Below are positions 28,601 to 37,322 of a DNA stretch of 43,490 nt, one piece after another. The position numbers and the translations under genes are program-made. Numbering within the stretch: position 1 is the first letter of the stretch; every line of letters begins with the position of its first letter. This DNA is from a bacterium (GTDB lineage: Bacteria; Patescibacteriota; Minisyncoccia; UBA6257; JAGOQP01): the NCBI GenBank assembly GCA_021801825.1, contig JAJYXK010000014.1, positions 1-43,490 on the forward strand, given 5' to 3'. Below the pieces are notes generated by a model. It was not told the origin of the DNA. It did not search any database and saw only the letters and a list, made by a program, of their open reading frames with translations.

Positions 28601-28825
28601 GAAGTGTGGGCGTTGGAAGGATACGGATCTGCGCATACTTTACAAGAAATGCTTACTATCAAATCTGACGACGTGCTCGGACGCGCCGCCGCATTTGAAT
28701 CAATCGTCAAGGGCGAACCAATTCGGGCATCAAACAATCCGTCTGCGTTTAATGTTCTCACGAACGAAATCAACGCGCTTGGATTTAAGATAGAACCCGT
28801 GAAAAAAGACGATATTAACGAATAA
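25625..28825 (+). CDS. rpoB: DNA-directed RNA polymerase subunit beta
   Basis: [57 protein letters not shown]. Confidence 0.98.
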   Translation: MSFLTTIDSMHTLRVKSFSKHSGDFTKRPYLAEIQNNSWKWFTDHGIKELFAEVSPIKDYTGKEYELYFEGYSFDEPKFSEEESWQRGSTYEAALRAKVRLVHIPSKREMTQDVYLGDYPVMTDRGTFVLNGVERVVVSQFIRSAGVNFTARGIKGKKYFGAKIIPDRGSWMEFETDANGSIEVKIDKHRKVPCTSLLRVFGLATDEEILKTFAGVDTGVVKYIESTLKKDVAHDVDASYIEIYKRLRPGDLASVDNAKGLIDGMFQRTDRFSLSEVGRYKFNQRLLISEKEKVTTQLVRLEDLILIVKEIIRLNNDPKAMPDDIDSLSNRRVRSVGELLQGRMRVGFARMRRIIQDRMSTTEAAMLTPMQLINPKPLSSVVREFLVSSQLSQFMDQINPLSELEHKRRLSALGPGGLTRERAGFEVRDVHTSHYGRVCPIETPEGQNIGLIVHLSTFARVNKLGFLETPYVRVKNGVVTDEVVYMDAAEETKYKIAEGGTEIDAHRKIKHEDVEARINGEPGMCTRSEVDFMDVSPTQVVSSATNIIPFLEHDDANRALMGSNMQRQAVPSVRPQMPLVGTGFEDVVAHDSGRVVLAPEDGEITKVDGQTITMKGKSGSMHSFEMKKFRRSNQYTTINQKPILLPGEKVKKGAVIADGPSTDHGTLALGQNLLVAFLPFFGGNFEDAIVLSERVVQQDRFTSIYIEDFSCDVRDTKLGPEVTTSDIPNVSEDKLRNLDEEGIIRIGAEVRAGDILVGKISPKGETELTSEEKLLRSIFGEKARDVKDTSLYMPHGKSGRVVGIKIFSRERGDKLDPGVIKKIQVEVAQLRKVRAGDKLAGRHGNKGVISRIRAVEDMPYLADGTPVDIVLNPLGVASRMNLGQVLETHLGLAAHKLDYRVVTPVFTGATEDDIKHELKEAGYPENGKLVVYDGQTGKRFDQDVTVGYIYMLKLNHLVEDKIHMRSIGPYSLVTQQPLGGKAQFGGQRFGEMEVWALEGYGSAHTLQEMLTIKSDDVLGRAAAFESIVKGEPIRASNNPSAFNVLTNEINALGFKIEPVKKDDINE

Positions 28826-28836
28826 TTTTTTCTCCT

Positions 28837-31800
28837 ATGTCTACATTTTTTGATTTTGATTACATTCGCTTAAAAGTTCCTTCTCCTGAAGAAGTTATTG
28901 CTTCCTCATTTGGAGAGGTGACAAAACCAGAAACAATTAATTACCGCACACAACGACCAGAAAAAGACGGATTGTTTTCTGAGCGTATTTTCGGTCCTAC
29001 AAAAGACTACAAATGTTACTGTGGTAAGTTCAAGGGACTTCGTTATAAGGGAACTACGTGTGATAAATGCGGAGTAGAAGTGACGCGTGCTATCGTTCGT
29101 CGTGAACGCATGGGACATATAAAGTTAGCGGCCCCCGTAGCGCATATCTGGTTTCTTAAGACCGGTAATTCAAAGATAGGAATTTTCTTTGATGCGCCGA
29201 TTAGCAAATTGGAGAAGGTGGTGTATTATGCGGCATATATTGTGACCTCAGTTCATGAAGATCGTCGCTTGGATGCTATTGAAAATTTAAAGACCGAATT
29301 TAAGAGCAAGAAAAAAGAATCTGATGCAGAAACCCTTGAACAGATTGAAAAATCATATGCGACCATTAGAGATTTTCTCATGGGTTTGAAAGTGGGAACG
29401 GTTATTAATGAATTGGAATATTTTGATTTTTCTCGCAAATTAGGAGATGTATTTGAGGCGGGAACGGGAGCTGAAGCTATTCGTAAGATTTTGGAGAAAG
29501 TAAATTTGAAAAAAGAAATCGCTGAGACCGAAAAGGCGGTAGAGCGACTTACGAAGAAATCAGATAATATTATTGAGAAAAAATTATTACACAAGTTGCG
29601 TGTGCTGCATTCATTCTATGAAAACGGCATTCGTCCCGAGTGGATGGTGATGACGGTGCTTCCCGTACTTCCTCCTGATTTGCGTCCAATGGTTGCGCTG
29701 GATGGAAATCGATTTGCGAGTTCTGACTTGAACGATTTGTATCGCCGTGTTATTAACCGCAACAACCGATTGGAAAAATTAGTTGAGTTGCGCGCGCCTG
29801 AAATTATTGTGACGAATGAAAAGCGTATGTTGCAAGAAGCGGTAGATGCGTTGATTGATAACACTACTCGATTTGGACGCCAGCAGATGTCTTCACAAAA
29901 TCGTCCATTAAAATCTCTTGCCGATATCTTAAAGGGAAAGCAGGGACGTTTCCGTCAAAACTTACTTGGAAAGCGTGTAGATTATTCGGGACGCTCTGTT
30001 ATTGTGGTGGGACAAGATTTAAAATTAAACGAATGTGGTCTTCCAAAGAAGATGGCGTTGGAGTTGTTTAAACCATTTATCATCAACCAATTATTGGATC
30101 GTGGTATGGCTCACAATATTAAGAACGCCAGCCGATTAATTGAACAAGGAATTCCTGAAGTATGGGAAATCTTAGAAGAGGTTATTCAAAACAAAGCAGT
30201 GCTTTTGAACCGTGCGCCAACACTGCACCGCTTGGGTATCCAAGCATTTAAACCGGTGCTTATTGAAGATTTGGCGATTCGTATTCCACCGATGGTATGT
30301 AGCGCGTTTAACGCGGACTTTGATGGAGACCAAATGGCAGTTCATGTGCCGCTTTCAAAAGAAGCGCAAGATGAAGCATGGGATAGAATGCTTTCCTCAA
30401 AGAATATTATTCGCCCCTCAAACGGAGAGCCAGTTGCAACTCCTTCTTTGGACATTGTGTTGGGATGTTATTATCTTACGAAGATTGTAGGAGAAGTTGA
30501 TAATGAGCACATACATCGTTTTTCAGAAAAATCAGAAGCTTTGATGGCGCTTGAATTTGGTGTGGTGCGTATCAATGAGCCGATTCTTATTCCTTCGTTG
30601 TGTAAGGATCAAACTTCAGTAGGGCGGCTTATTTTCAATGAAATCATCCCTCAAGAAATGGGCTATGTGAATGATTTAATGAACAAGAAAAATCTTCAGA
30701 AATTAGTTGCGCGTTATGTTGATGTATTGGGATTAGACACCGCGTGGGAATTTTTGGATGCTATCAAGGTGCTTGGTTTTAGATATGCCGCATTGTCGGG
30801 TACTACCTGGAGCACGTTTGACTTGCGTATTCCCAAAGAAAAAGAGGCTATCGTGGCAAAAGCGCGAGAACAGGTACGCGGTATTGAGCACCAATATGAA
30901 GAAGGATTCTTTGATTCCGATGAAAAGAAAGCGCGCGCGATCCAAGTTTGGAATGGCGCGAAAGAAGAGGTTGCCGCAACCGCTCCTCGCGCGTTAGTAG
31001 AACAAGGAGAAAACCCTATTTTCAATATTATTGATTCAGGATCTCGTGGTTCATGGGCTCAAACGAACCAAATGATTGGTATGAAGGGACTTCTCACAAA
31101 CCCACAAGGAGATACTATTGAACTTCCCGTTATTTCTTCATATAAAGAAGGACTTTCGGTGTTGGAGTTCTTTATTAACACACACGGGGCGCGTAAAGGA
31201 CTTACCGATACCGCACTTAAAACTGCGGAAGCAGGATATATGACTCGTAAAATGGTTGATGTTTGTCAGGACATCACCATTAACAAAGATGATTGTCATA
31301 CCAGCGATGGTATTGTAGTAGAGCGCGCGGTGGGGGCTGAATATGGATTTGCGTTTAATGTCCGTTTGTTTGGTCGTACTCTTGCGCATGATGTAAAAGA
31401 GGGAAATAAAATTATTGCTCGTGAAGGACAGATTGTGGATCGTGTTATTGGAGAAGCAATTCTTAATTCTTCAGTTCCTGAAGTAGTAGTTCGCTCTCCA
31501 ATTACCTGTCGATCTTTGTATGGGGTATGTTCAAAATGTTACGGACTTGATTTGGGACGATTACAGCCCATTACAACCGGAGAAGCTATTGGAATTGTTG
31601 CTGCCCAATCAATTGGAGAACCGGGAACGCAGCTTACCTTGCGTACCTTCCACTCAGGAGGAGTTGCGGAAAAAGATATCACTTCAGGACTTCCTCGTAT
31701 TCAAGAAATTCTTGAAGCGCGCGCGCCCAAAGGACGAGCTGCGCTTGCGAAGGAAGATAGTATTATTGAAGAAATAGAAGATCGTCATGCGGCTCGTATT

Positions 31801-32457
31801 ATTAAATTACGTAGTACCGCTCGCGCAAAAGGAAAGAAGGCACAAGAAAAAATTACTGAGTATCAAGTACCTTGGAACGCGACACTATTCTTTAATGTGG
31901 GTGATAAAGTAGAAAAAGGGGCACAGCTTCATGAAGGAAGTATTGATTTGAAAGAATTATTCCTTTTGAAAGGAAAAGAAGCTGTTGAGAAGTATGTTAT
32001 CAACGAAGTACAAAAGATCTACGTATCAAACGGAAGTATCATTAGTGATAAACATATTGAGATCATTGTAAAACAAATGTTCTCTCGTGTGCTTATTAAG
32101 GAAACGGGGGATAGTAACTTTGTTCGTGGACAGGTTGTTGAGAAAGCTCGATTCCTTGAGGTAAATCGTATGTTGCGCACCAAAGGAAAAATACCCGCAA
32201 AAGCTCGTCAGTTACTTTTGGGTATTACCCGTGCCGCATTAACTACCGAAAGCTTCTTATCTGCCGCCTCGTTCCAAGAGACCGCGCGTGTGTTGGTAAA
32301 TGCTGCTACTGAATGTAAGGTTGATAAGTTACGTGGATTGAAGGAAAACGTTATTATTGGTCGCTTTATTCCCGCGGGAACAGGGCTGAATTCCAGTAAT
32401 CAACGAGGCGTTGGAGAAAAAGAGTCGGCATCCGCTTCATCAGACGATGAGGAATAG
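28837..32457 (+). CDS. rpoC: DNA-directed RNA polymerase subunit beta'
   Basis: [64 protein letters not shown]. Confidence 0.98.
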   Translation: MSTFFDFDYIRLKVPSPEEVIASSFGEVTKPETINYRTQRPEKDGLFSERIFGPTKDYKCYCGKFKGLRYKGTTCDKCGVEVTRAIVRRERMGHIKLAAPVAHIWFLKTGNSKIGIFFDAPISKLEKVVYYAAYIVTSVHEDRRLDAIENLKTEFKSKKKESDAETLEQIEKSYATIRDFLMGLKVGTVINELEYFDFSRKLGDVFEAGTGAEAIRKILEKVNLKKEIAETEKAVERLTKKSDNIIEKKLLHKLRVLHSFYENGIRPEWMVMTVLPVLPPDLRPMVALDGNRFASSDLNDLYRRVINRNNRLEKLVELRAPEIIVTNEKRMLQEAVDALIDNTTRFGRQQMSSQNRPLKSLADILKGKQGRFRQNLLGKRVDYSGRSVIVVGQDLKLNECGLPKKMALELFKPFIINQLLDRGMAHNIKNASRLIEQGIPEVWEILEEVIQNKAVLLNRAPTLHRLGIQAFKPVLIEDLAIRIPPMVCSAFNADFDGDQMAVHVPLSKEAQDEAWDRMLSSKNIIRPSNGEPVATPSLDIVLGCYYLTKIVGEVDNEHIHRFSEKSEALMALEFGVVRINEPILIPSLCKDQTSVGRLIFNEIIPQEMGYVNDLMNKKNLQKLVARYVDVLGLDTAWEFLDAIKVLGFRYAALSGTTWSTFDLRIPKEKEAIVAKAREQVRGIEHQYEEGFFDSDEKKARAIQVWNGAKEEVAATAPRALVEQGENPIFNIIDSGSRGSWAQTNQMIGMKGLLTNPQGDTIELPVISSYKEGLSVLEFFINTHGARKGLTDTALKTAEAGYMTRKMVDVCQDITINKDDCHTSDGIVVERAVGAEYGFAFNVRLFGRTLAHDVKEGNKIIAREGQIVDRVIGEAILNSSVPEVVVRSPITCRSLYGVCSKCYGLDLGRLQPITTGEAIGIVAAQSIGEPGTQLTLRTFHSGGVAEKDITSGLPRIQEILEARAPKGRAALAKEDSIIEEIEDRHAARIIKLRSTARAKGKKAQEKITEYQVPWNATLFFNVGDKVEKGAQLHEGSIDLKELFLLKGKEAVEKYVINEVQKIYVSNGSIISDKHIEIIVKQMFSRVLIKETGDSNFVRGQVVEKARFLEVNRMLRTKGKIPAKARQLLLGITRAALTTESFLSAASFQETARVLVNAATECKVDKLRGLKENVIIGRFIPAGTGLNSSNQRGVGEKESASASSDDEE

Positions 32458-32513
32458 AGATGCTCTAGACGACTTGAAATACTAACATTTTTATGATATT
32501 GTCTAAAACACTT

Positions 32514-32939
32514 ATGGATCAAAACGAAGAGAAAAAAGAATACGAATTATCCTTTTTGTTGAGAGATGAAGAGGGAATTGCTGCATTGCAAGGCATGCTC
32601 ACTAAGTTTGGCTGTGCCATTACTTCACAAAGCGAGATTAAGCGAATAGTGCTCGCGTATCCGATAAAGAAAGAAACAAGCGCATTATTTGGCTACGTAT
32701 ATTTCAATGCGGTTCCTGAACAAATGAAAGAGTTTACTCATGAACTTCGTTTGGAAGCTCCCGTTCTTCGCTTCTTGCTTATTAATAAGCCTATTAAGCG
32801 AGAGTTTGTTTCTGCAAATGAAGGATCTCCCCGCAGAACTTCTGATGTTTCCGATAAGGAAGTTGTTTCAGAAGAGAAGCCATCACACGCGGTGACTAAT
32901 GAAGACTTAGAGAAAAAACTGGAAGAGATATTGAATTAA
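32514..32939 (+). CDS. rpsF: 30S ribosomal protein S6
   Basis: KKEYELSFLLRDEEG...RIVLAYPIKKETSALFGYVYF; rpsF-ssb-rpsR order. Confidence 0.85.
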   Translation: MDQNEEKKEYELSFLLRDEEGIAALQGMLTKFGCAITSQSEIKRIVLAYPIKKETSALFGYVYFNAVPEQMKEFTHELRLEAPVLRFLLINKPIKREFVSANEGSPRRTSDVSDKEVVSEEKPSHAVTNEDLEKKLEEILN

Positions 32940-32984
32940 GAAATATACACTATTACTTTTAATATTTTTTAATTTTAAAAAATT

Positions 32985-33476
32985 ATGAATCTCAATAAAG
33001 TATTTATCATTGGTCGCGTTACTTCAGATGTCTCATTGAAGGCAACCGCAACCAATCAGCCAGTTTCTAATTTTTCTGTGGCAACTAATCGTGTCTGGAA
33101 AGATAAATCTGGTGCTAAACAGGAAAGTACTGAGTTTCATAATATTGTAGTGTGGGGGAGACAAGCGGAAATCGCCAGCCAGTTTCTTACAAAAGGCGCC
33201 ATGGTTATGATAGAAGGAAGACTTCAAACGCGAAGTTGGAAAGATACGAATGATCAAAACCATAAAATTACCGAAATTGTATGTGAAAATATTCAGTTAG
33301 GACCTCGTTCGGCGGGAGGAAATGCAGGTGGGGGATCTTATACTCCTCGTGCCGCGTCTCCGAAAGCAAAAGGAACAGCTATGGATGCGCTTGATACTAT
33401 GGGAGATTTGGAAGAAGCCATTCCAGAGATTTCATTGGATGAGGCGGAAATAAAACCAGAAGATTTACCATTTTAA
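32985..33476 (+). CDS. ssb: Single-stranded DNA-binding protein
   Basis: MNLNKVFIIGRVTSDVSLKAT...STEFHNIVVWGRQAEIASQFLTKGAMVMIEGRL; acidic tail EDLPF. Confidence 0.97.
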   Translation: MNLNKVFIIGRVTSDVSLKATATNQPVSNFSVATNRVWKDKSGAKQESTEFHNIVVWGRQAEIASQFLTKGAMVMIEGRLQTRSWKDTNDQNHKITEIVCENIQLGPRSAGGNAGGGSYTPRAASPKAKGTAMDALDTMGDLEEAIPEISLDEAEIKPEDLPF

Positions 33477-33576
33477 TTTGAGAATTTTCATGAAGTATTT
33501 TTATTAGAAATTATAAATTGAGATTTAAAAATTAAATGGAAATTAGAAATTAGAAATTAGAAATTTATTCGTATAT

Positions 33577-33807
33577 ATGGCATTCACAAATTCAAAAAAT
33601 AATTCAGCGAAGCAGTGCTTCTTCTGCTCTCAGAATCTCAAAGAGATTGATTATAAAGACACCCTTTTGCTTAAACGATTTATCTCAGGGCAGGGAAAAA
33701 TTGTTGACCCGCAACACACTGCAACGTGTTCAAAACATCAACGAAAATTAGCGCAAGCAATTAAACGTGCTCGCTATCTATCATTGTTGTCATTCGTGAA
33801 GAAATAG
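33577..33807 (+). CDS. rpsR: 30S ribosomal protein S18 (Cys-containing form)
   Basis: [60 protein letters not shown]. Confidence 0.95.
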   Translation: MAFTNSKNNSAKQCFFCSQNLKEIDYKDTLLLKRFISGQGKIVDPQHTATCSKHQRKLAQAIKRARYLSLLSFVKK

Positions 33808-33867
33808 CCCAGATAGTAGAACTTTTGTTCGCTTCGCGACTACTTGCATCAAAAGTTCACTACTGGG
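33808..33867 (+). other. Stem-loop abutting the rpsR stop codon
   Basis: CCCAGaTAGTaGAACTTTTG ... CAAAAGTTCACTACTGGG, ~18-bp imperfect stem. Confidence 0.6.
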
Positions 33868-33875
33868 TGCATTAT

Positions 33876-33905
33876 AAAAATATCCCGTGAGGGATATTTT
33901 TATAT
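33876..33905. terminator. Bidirectional terminator
   Basis: AAAAATATCCC-gtga-GGGATATTTTT. Confidence 0.85.
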
Positions 33906-34439
33906 TTGTATCTGTATAATTTTCTTTCTTGGTCTGTTTTTTAGTATGTATGCTATGCTTTTATTTTTTATAATCGCGATACACATCAATATAAATACAT
34001 CATGTGATACTACTAGTATATTTTTGTTTCTCTTATTTTTCTGTATTTGGCGAATGAATTTCTGCGCGCGCTTTTGTACTTGTAGAAAAGTCTCTCCTCC
34101 CTTATGCGCCCTTCTCTCAATTGGTTTTTGTTTGTATATTTTCCAGTCAATTTCCGATTCTTTTTTCCCCTCTGCAATACCCGCGTTTCTTTCTTGAATT
34201 AATGCATTTTCTAAAACACCTACGTTTAATTTTTTTGATAGAATGGTTGCCGTATCCAGAGCTCTCTTTAAGGGACTTGTGACAATAACATCTGGTAGTA
34301 TGTTGTTATTTTTTAGTTCTTGCGCAAGCTCTCTCGCTTCTTCTTTTCCCTCATTGGTCAAATGACCGTTGAGTGATCCAAGTATAATATCTCGTTTTCC
34401 TTCCCGAGTTTCTCCGTGCCGAACGAAAATTATTCGCAT
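33900..34439 (-). CDS. Histidine phosphatase family protein
   Basis: MRIIFVRHGETREGKRD, TSPLKRALDTATIL, ILVVSHDVFI. Confidence 0.9.
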   Translation of the reverse strand: MRIIFVRHGETREGKRDIILGSLNGHLTNEGKEEARELAQELKNNNILPDVIVTSPLKRALDTATILSKKLNVGVLENALIQERNAGIAEGKKESEIDWKIYKQKPIERRAHKGGETFLQVQKRAQKFIRQIQKNKRNKNILVVSHDVFILMCIAIIKNKSIAYILKNRPRKKIIQIQI

Positions 34440-34443
34440 ATAT

Positions 34444-35013
34444 TTATCCCTCTAAGCTTTTGATAATATCTAAGACAATAGGTAACTCTCTTACGTTATC
34501 TTCTCCACCAATGTGCCCGTAATTTTCTAGGAGGTGGGTGTGTGCACCGAGATTTTTTTCAAAAATTGTTTTGTTTTCTAGCGGTACATAAGGATCATTA
34601 TCAGAATATATATAATGAAAACTTTCTGCGTGTGTTTTTACTTTCTTAAAATCAATAGGATCTTCTAACCAAGGACGAGCAATTTCTTTTTCCTCTTCTG
34701 TTTCTAATTCGTTGAGCGTGAACCATCCCGCTACGCACACAACCGCGCGAATTTTTATATCGTGGGGGAGTGTTTCTAAATATCGTAAAATAGTTTGGCA
34801 TCCGATACTATGACCTACCAGAATCGTTTCTTGTGTTGGTGTGATATTTTTATCAAGAAATGGTACCCATTCTCGTATGGCTGGGGTATCTGGATTTGGC
34901 ATTTCTAAAATATGCACTTTATGTCCCTGTTTTTCTAATTTTTGTTTTAACCACGGAAACCACCCTTCTTCTGGTGATCCTCCCCATCCGTGGATGATGT
35001 AGATATGGCTCAT
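34444..35013 (-). CDS. RBBP9/YdeN-like alpha/beta hydrolase
   Basis: MSHIYIIHGWGGSPEEGWFPWLKQKLE, LVGHSIGCQTILRYLE. Confidence 0.88.
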   Translation of the reverse strand: MSHIYIIHGWGGSPEEGWFPWLKQKLEKQGHKVHILEMPNPDTPAIREWVPFLDKNITPTQETILVGHSIGCQTILRYLETLPHDIKIRAVVCVAGWFTLNELETEEEKEIARPWLEDPIDFKKVKTHAESFHYIYSDNDPYVPLENKTIFEKNLGAHTHLLENYGHIGGEDNVRELPIVLDIIKSLEG

Positions 35014-35027
35014 AAATTTGATTTTAT

Positions 35028-35729
35028 CTATTCAACAAATGTGTATTTCTTTCTTTTTTCCTTTTTCACGTGCTGTATTAATTCTTCTGCAAGTTTTCTC
35101 TTCCTTAATAAGGTTGGAAGATTCTTTCTATAATAAATCCACCTAAGAAGTTGGATTGATTCGTGTTTACCGAATTTAACTCCCCAGATAGGGACGCAGT
35201 TTTCATTTTTCGGTTTTGTGCAAACAGCAACCCCACTTACCGGTGATAATTCTTTTATTTTCTTATGTAGCCACAGAATGTGATTTTTACTCGCAGATAT
35301 AAATCTTACAAAAACACGATAGTTTGTATATACCCTCCCTTTATATGTTTCGCGTCTATCAATGTAAGTTTGAATGTTCCCATCACCGTCTAAGTGTCCG
35401 CGCAAGAAATCTTTGAAGAATTTGTTTGGAATTTCTATTGCTCCGATGGTGTATGTTTTTGCTGGAAACAATCCTATTTTTAGGAGCCAATTGTAGAACT
35501 GAATATTTCCAAACTGAACTCTGTATCCTCTATCATTTTCAGTTGAGCCTATTTTATTAGTCAGATTTAAACAGTGCTTAAAGGTTTCTAGGAGCTGGGT
35601 GTCAGATGACCTTATACTAATATGTCTTCCGTCTTTTGATAAATTTCCATCGGTTACCAAAAGACCAATAATATATGCAAGTTTTGAAGACCACACAAAA
35701 TTCTTTTTAGGTAATTTTGTTTTTGGCAT
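35028..35729 (-). CDS. LAGLIDADG-type homing endonuclease-like protein
   Basis: LAYIIGLLVTDGNLSKDG and FLRGHLDGDGNIQ motifs; start 4 nt after the tRNA-Leu 3' end. Confidence 0.85.
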   Translation of the reverse strand: MPKTKLPKKNFVWSSKLAYIIGLLVTDGNLSKDGRHISIRSSDTQLLETFKHCLNLTNKIGSTENDRGYRVQFGNIQFYNWLLKIGLFPAKTYTIGAIEIPNKFFKDFLRGHLDGDGNIQTYIDRRETYKGRVYTNYRVFVRFISASKNHILWLHKKIKELSPVSGVAVCTKPKNENCVPIWGVKFGKHESIQLLRWIYYRKNLPTLLRKRKLAEELIQHVKKEKRKKYTFVE

Positions 35730-35733
35730 ACTG

Positions 35734-35817
35734 TGCCCGAGGCCGGACTCGAACCGGCAAGGCCTTGCGACCATAACATTTTGAGTGTTACGTGGTTACC
35801 AATTTCACCACCCGGGC
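35734..35817 (-). tRNA. tRNA-Leu(CAA)
   Basis: GCCCGGG...TAACA-CTCAAAA-TGTTA...GGTTCGAGTCC...CTCGGGCA; class II variable arm; CCA not encoded. Confidence 0.95.
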
Positions 35818-35959
35818 AAATATCTATAATGAATAAATTGATACTAACAAGTTTTTACGCTAAAATCAACGTAGTTATAAAGTATAAAGTTTTAAAGTTA
35901 AAAAGAATATTTTTAAGATGACTTGATAATTTTATAACTTGATAACTTTCAACTGATTC

Positions 35960-36736
35960 ATGGCTCGCGTTATTGCAATTACTAATCAGAAAGGTGGAGT
36001 AGGAAAGACCACCACCTCTATTAATTTGGCGGCATATTTGGCGTCTATGGGGCGACGAGTTTTGCTTATAGATTTTGATCCACAAGCAAATGCCTCTTCG
36101 GGTCTTGGGGTTCCTTCACATTTAATTGCCGAAAGTATATATCATGTGCTCATGGGGCAGATGTCGTATGATCAGGTAGTTCGTCGCACCGCGCTTCATA
36201 ATTTGCATATTATTCCCGCAAACCAAGATTTATCGGGAGCAGCGGTTGAGCTCATGAATGTTTCTGATCGAGAGTCTATGTTAAAGAATGTAATAAACCG
36301 ATTGCGACATCATTATCACTATGTGTTAATTGATCTTCCGCCGAGTTTGAGCTTGCTTACCATTAATGGATTAGTTGCGGCTGACGAAGTTTTAATTCCT
36401 ATTCAGGCAGAATATTACAGCTTAGAGGGATTGGGGCAGTTATTGGGAACAATTGATTTAATTAATAAAAACTTAAACGCGCGTGTGAAAGTATGTGGCG
36501 CTCTCTTGACTATGTACAATAAGAGAGAGACCCTCAGTAGGGAAGTGGCAAAAGAAGTTCGCCGACATTTTCCGTATCATGTGTTTGAGGCGGAGATTCC
36601 ACGCGCGATTGCGCTTGCTGAAGCTCCTAGTTTTGCAAAGCCGGTGGTGTTATATGACCCTCATTCATCAGGCGCGCGCGCCTATGAACTGCTTGCGCGA
36701 GAAGTGATTGCTCAGGAACCACAGGCCACCATGTAA
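35960..36736 (+). CDS. parA: Chromosome partitioning protein ParA/Soj
   Basis: MARVIAITNQKGGVGKTTTSINLAAYLA, LLIDFDPQANASSGLG. Confidence 0.95.
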   Translation: MARVIAITNQKGGVGKTTTSINLAAYLASMGRRVLLIDFDPQANASSGLGVPSHLIAESIYHVLMGQMSYDQVVRRTALHNLHIIPANQDLSGAAVELMNVSDRESMLKNVINRLRHHYHYVLIDLPPSLSLLTINGLVAADEVLIPIQAEYYSLEGLGQLLGTIDLINKNLNARVKVCGALLTMYNKRETLSREVAKEVRRHFPYHVFEAEIPRAIALAEAPSFAKPVVLYDPHSSGARAYELLAREVIAQEPQATM

Positions 36737-36802
36737 AGTGGCAAATATCAAATTACAAATACCAAACTAAACGGATAGCAGACTATAAATAAGTTTCAGA
36801 AA

Positions 36803-36840
36803 TATCCATTCGCCAATTCGCGCGAATTGGCGAATGGATA
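36803..36840. repeat. 38-bp perfect palindrome
   Basis: TATCCATTCGCCAATTCGC|GCGAATTGGCGAATGGATA. Confidence 0.9.
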
Positions 36841-36868
36841 GAGGGGGTGATATATAATTTTATTTTGT

Positions 36869-37162
36869 ATGAAAAATATGATTATAAACACAAAACGGTG
36901 GGTTCAAATATTTAAACTATTTGCAAACATAAATCGCGTGAAGATAATTATGTTATTGCAACAAAAAGGACGACTAAACGTCACCGACATCTCTGATGAT
37001 ATTGGGATTTCTCTAAAATCCGCTTCTAAACATTTAGTTATGTTGGATCGGTTTGATGTTATTAATGGAGAGGGAAAATCTGGGCATGTATTTTATATTT
37101 TGAATTCAAATATGCCCGTTGATATTAAGCAAGTGATATCTTTGTTTATAAAACCAAAATAA
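36869..37162 (+). CDS. ArsR-family winged-helix regulator
   Basis: WVQIFKLFANINRVKIIMLLQQKGRLNVTDISDDIGISLKSASKHLVMLDRFDVI. Confidence 0.82.
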   Translation: MKNMIINTKRWVQIFKLFANINRVKIIMLLQQKGRLNVTDISDDIGISLKSASKHLVMLDRFDVINGEGKSGHVFYILNSNMPVDIKQVISLFIKPK

Positions 37163-37207
37163 TATCCACCATTTGTTGTTGATTTTCCGACGCTACGATT
37201 AAATTAT

Positions 37208-37237
37208 CATTCGCCAATTCGCGCGAATTGGCGAATG
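37208..37237. repeat. 30-bp perfect palindrome, second copy
   Basis: CATTCGCCAATTCGC|GCGAATTGGCGAATG. Confidence 0.9.
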
Positions 37238-37322
37238 GTTAAAGATAGCTGTATAATTAATTGCTGATATTTTGTATTCTTTCTGATTTGGCATTTGTGA
37301 TTTGGTGTTTTATACTATCCCC

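Noticed and set aside
33844-34197. 117-aa plus-strand ORF rich in Ile/Phe/Cys
   Set aside because: Antisense to the histidine phosphatase; begins inside the terminator region.
35028-35774. Intein or group I intron in tRNA-Leu or a neighbouring gene
   Set aside because: The tRNA-Leu is contiguous with an uninterrupted anticodon arm, and the endonuclease is free-standing outside it.
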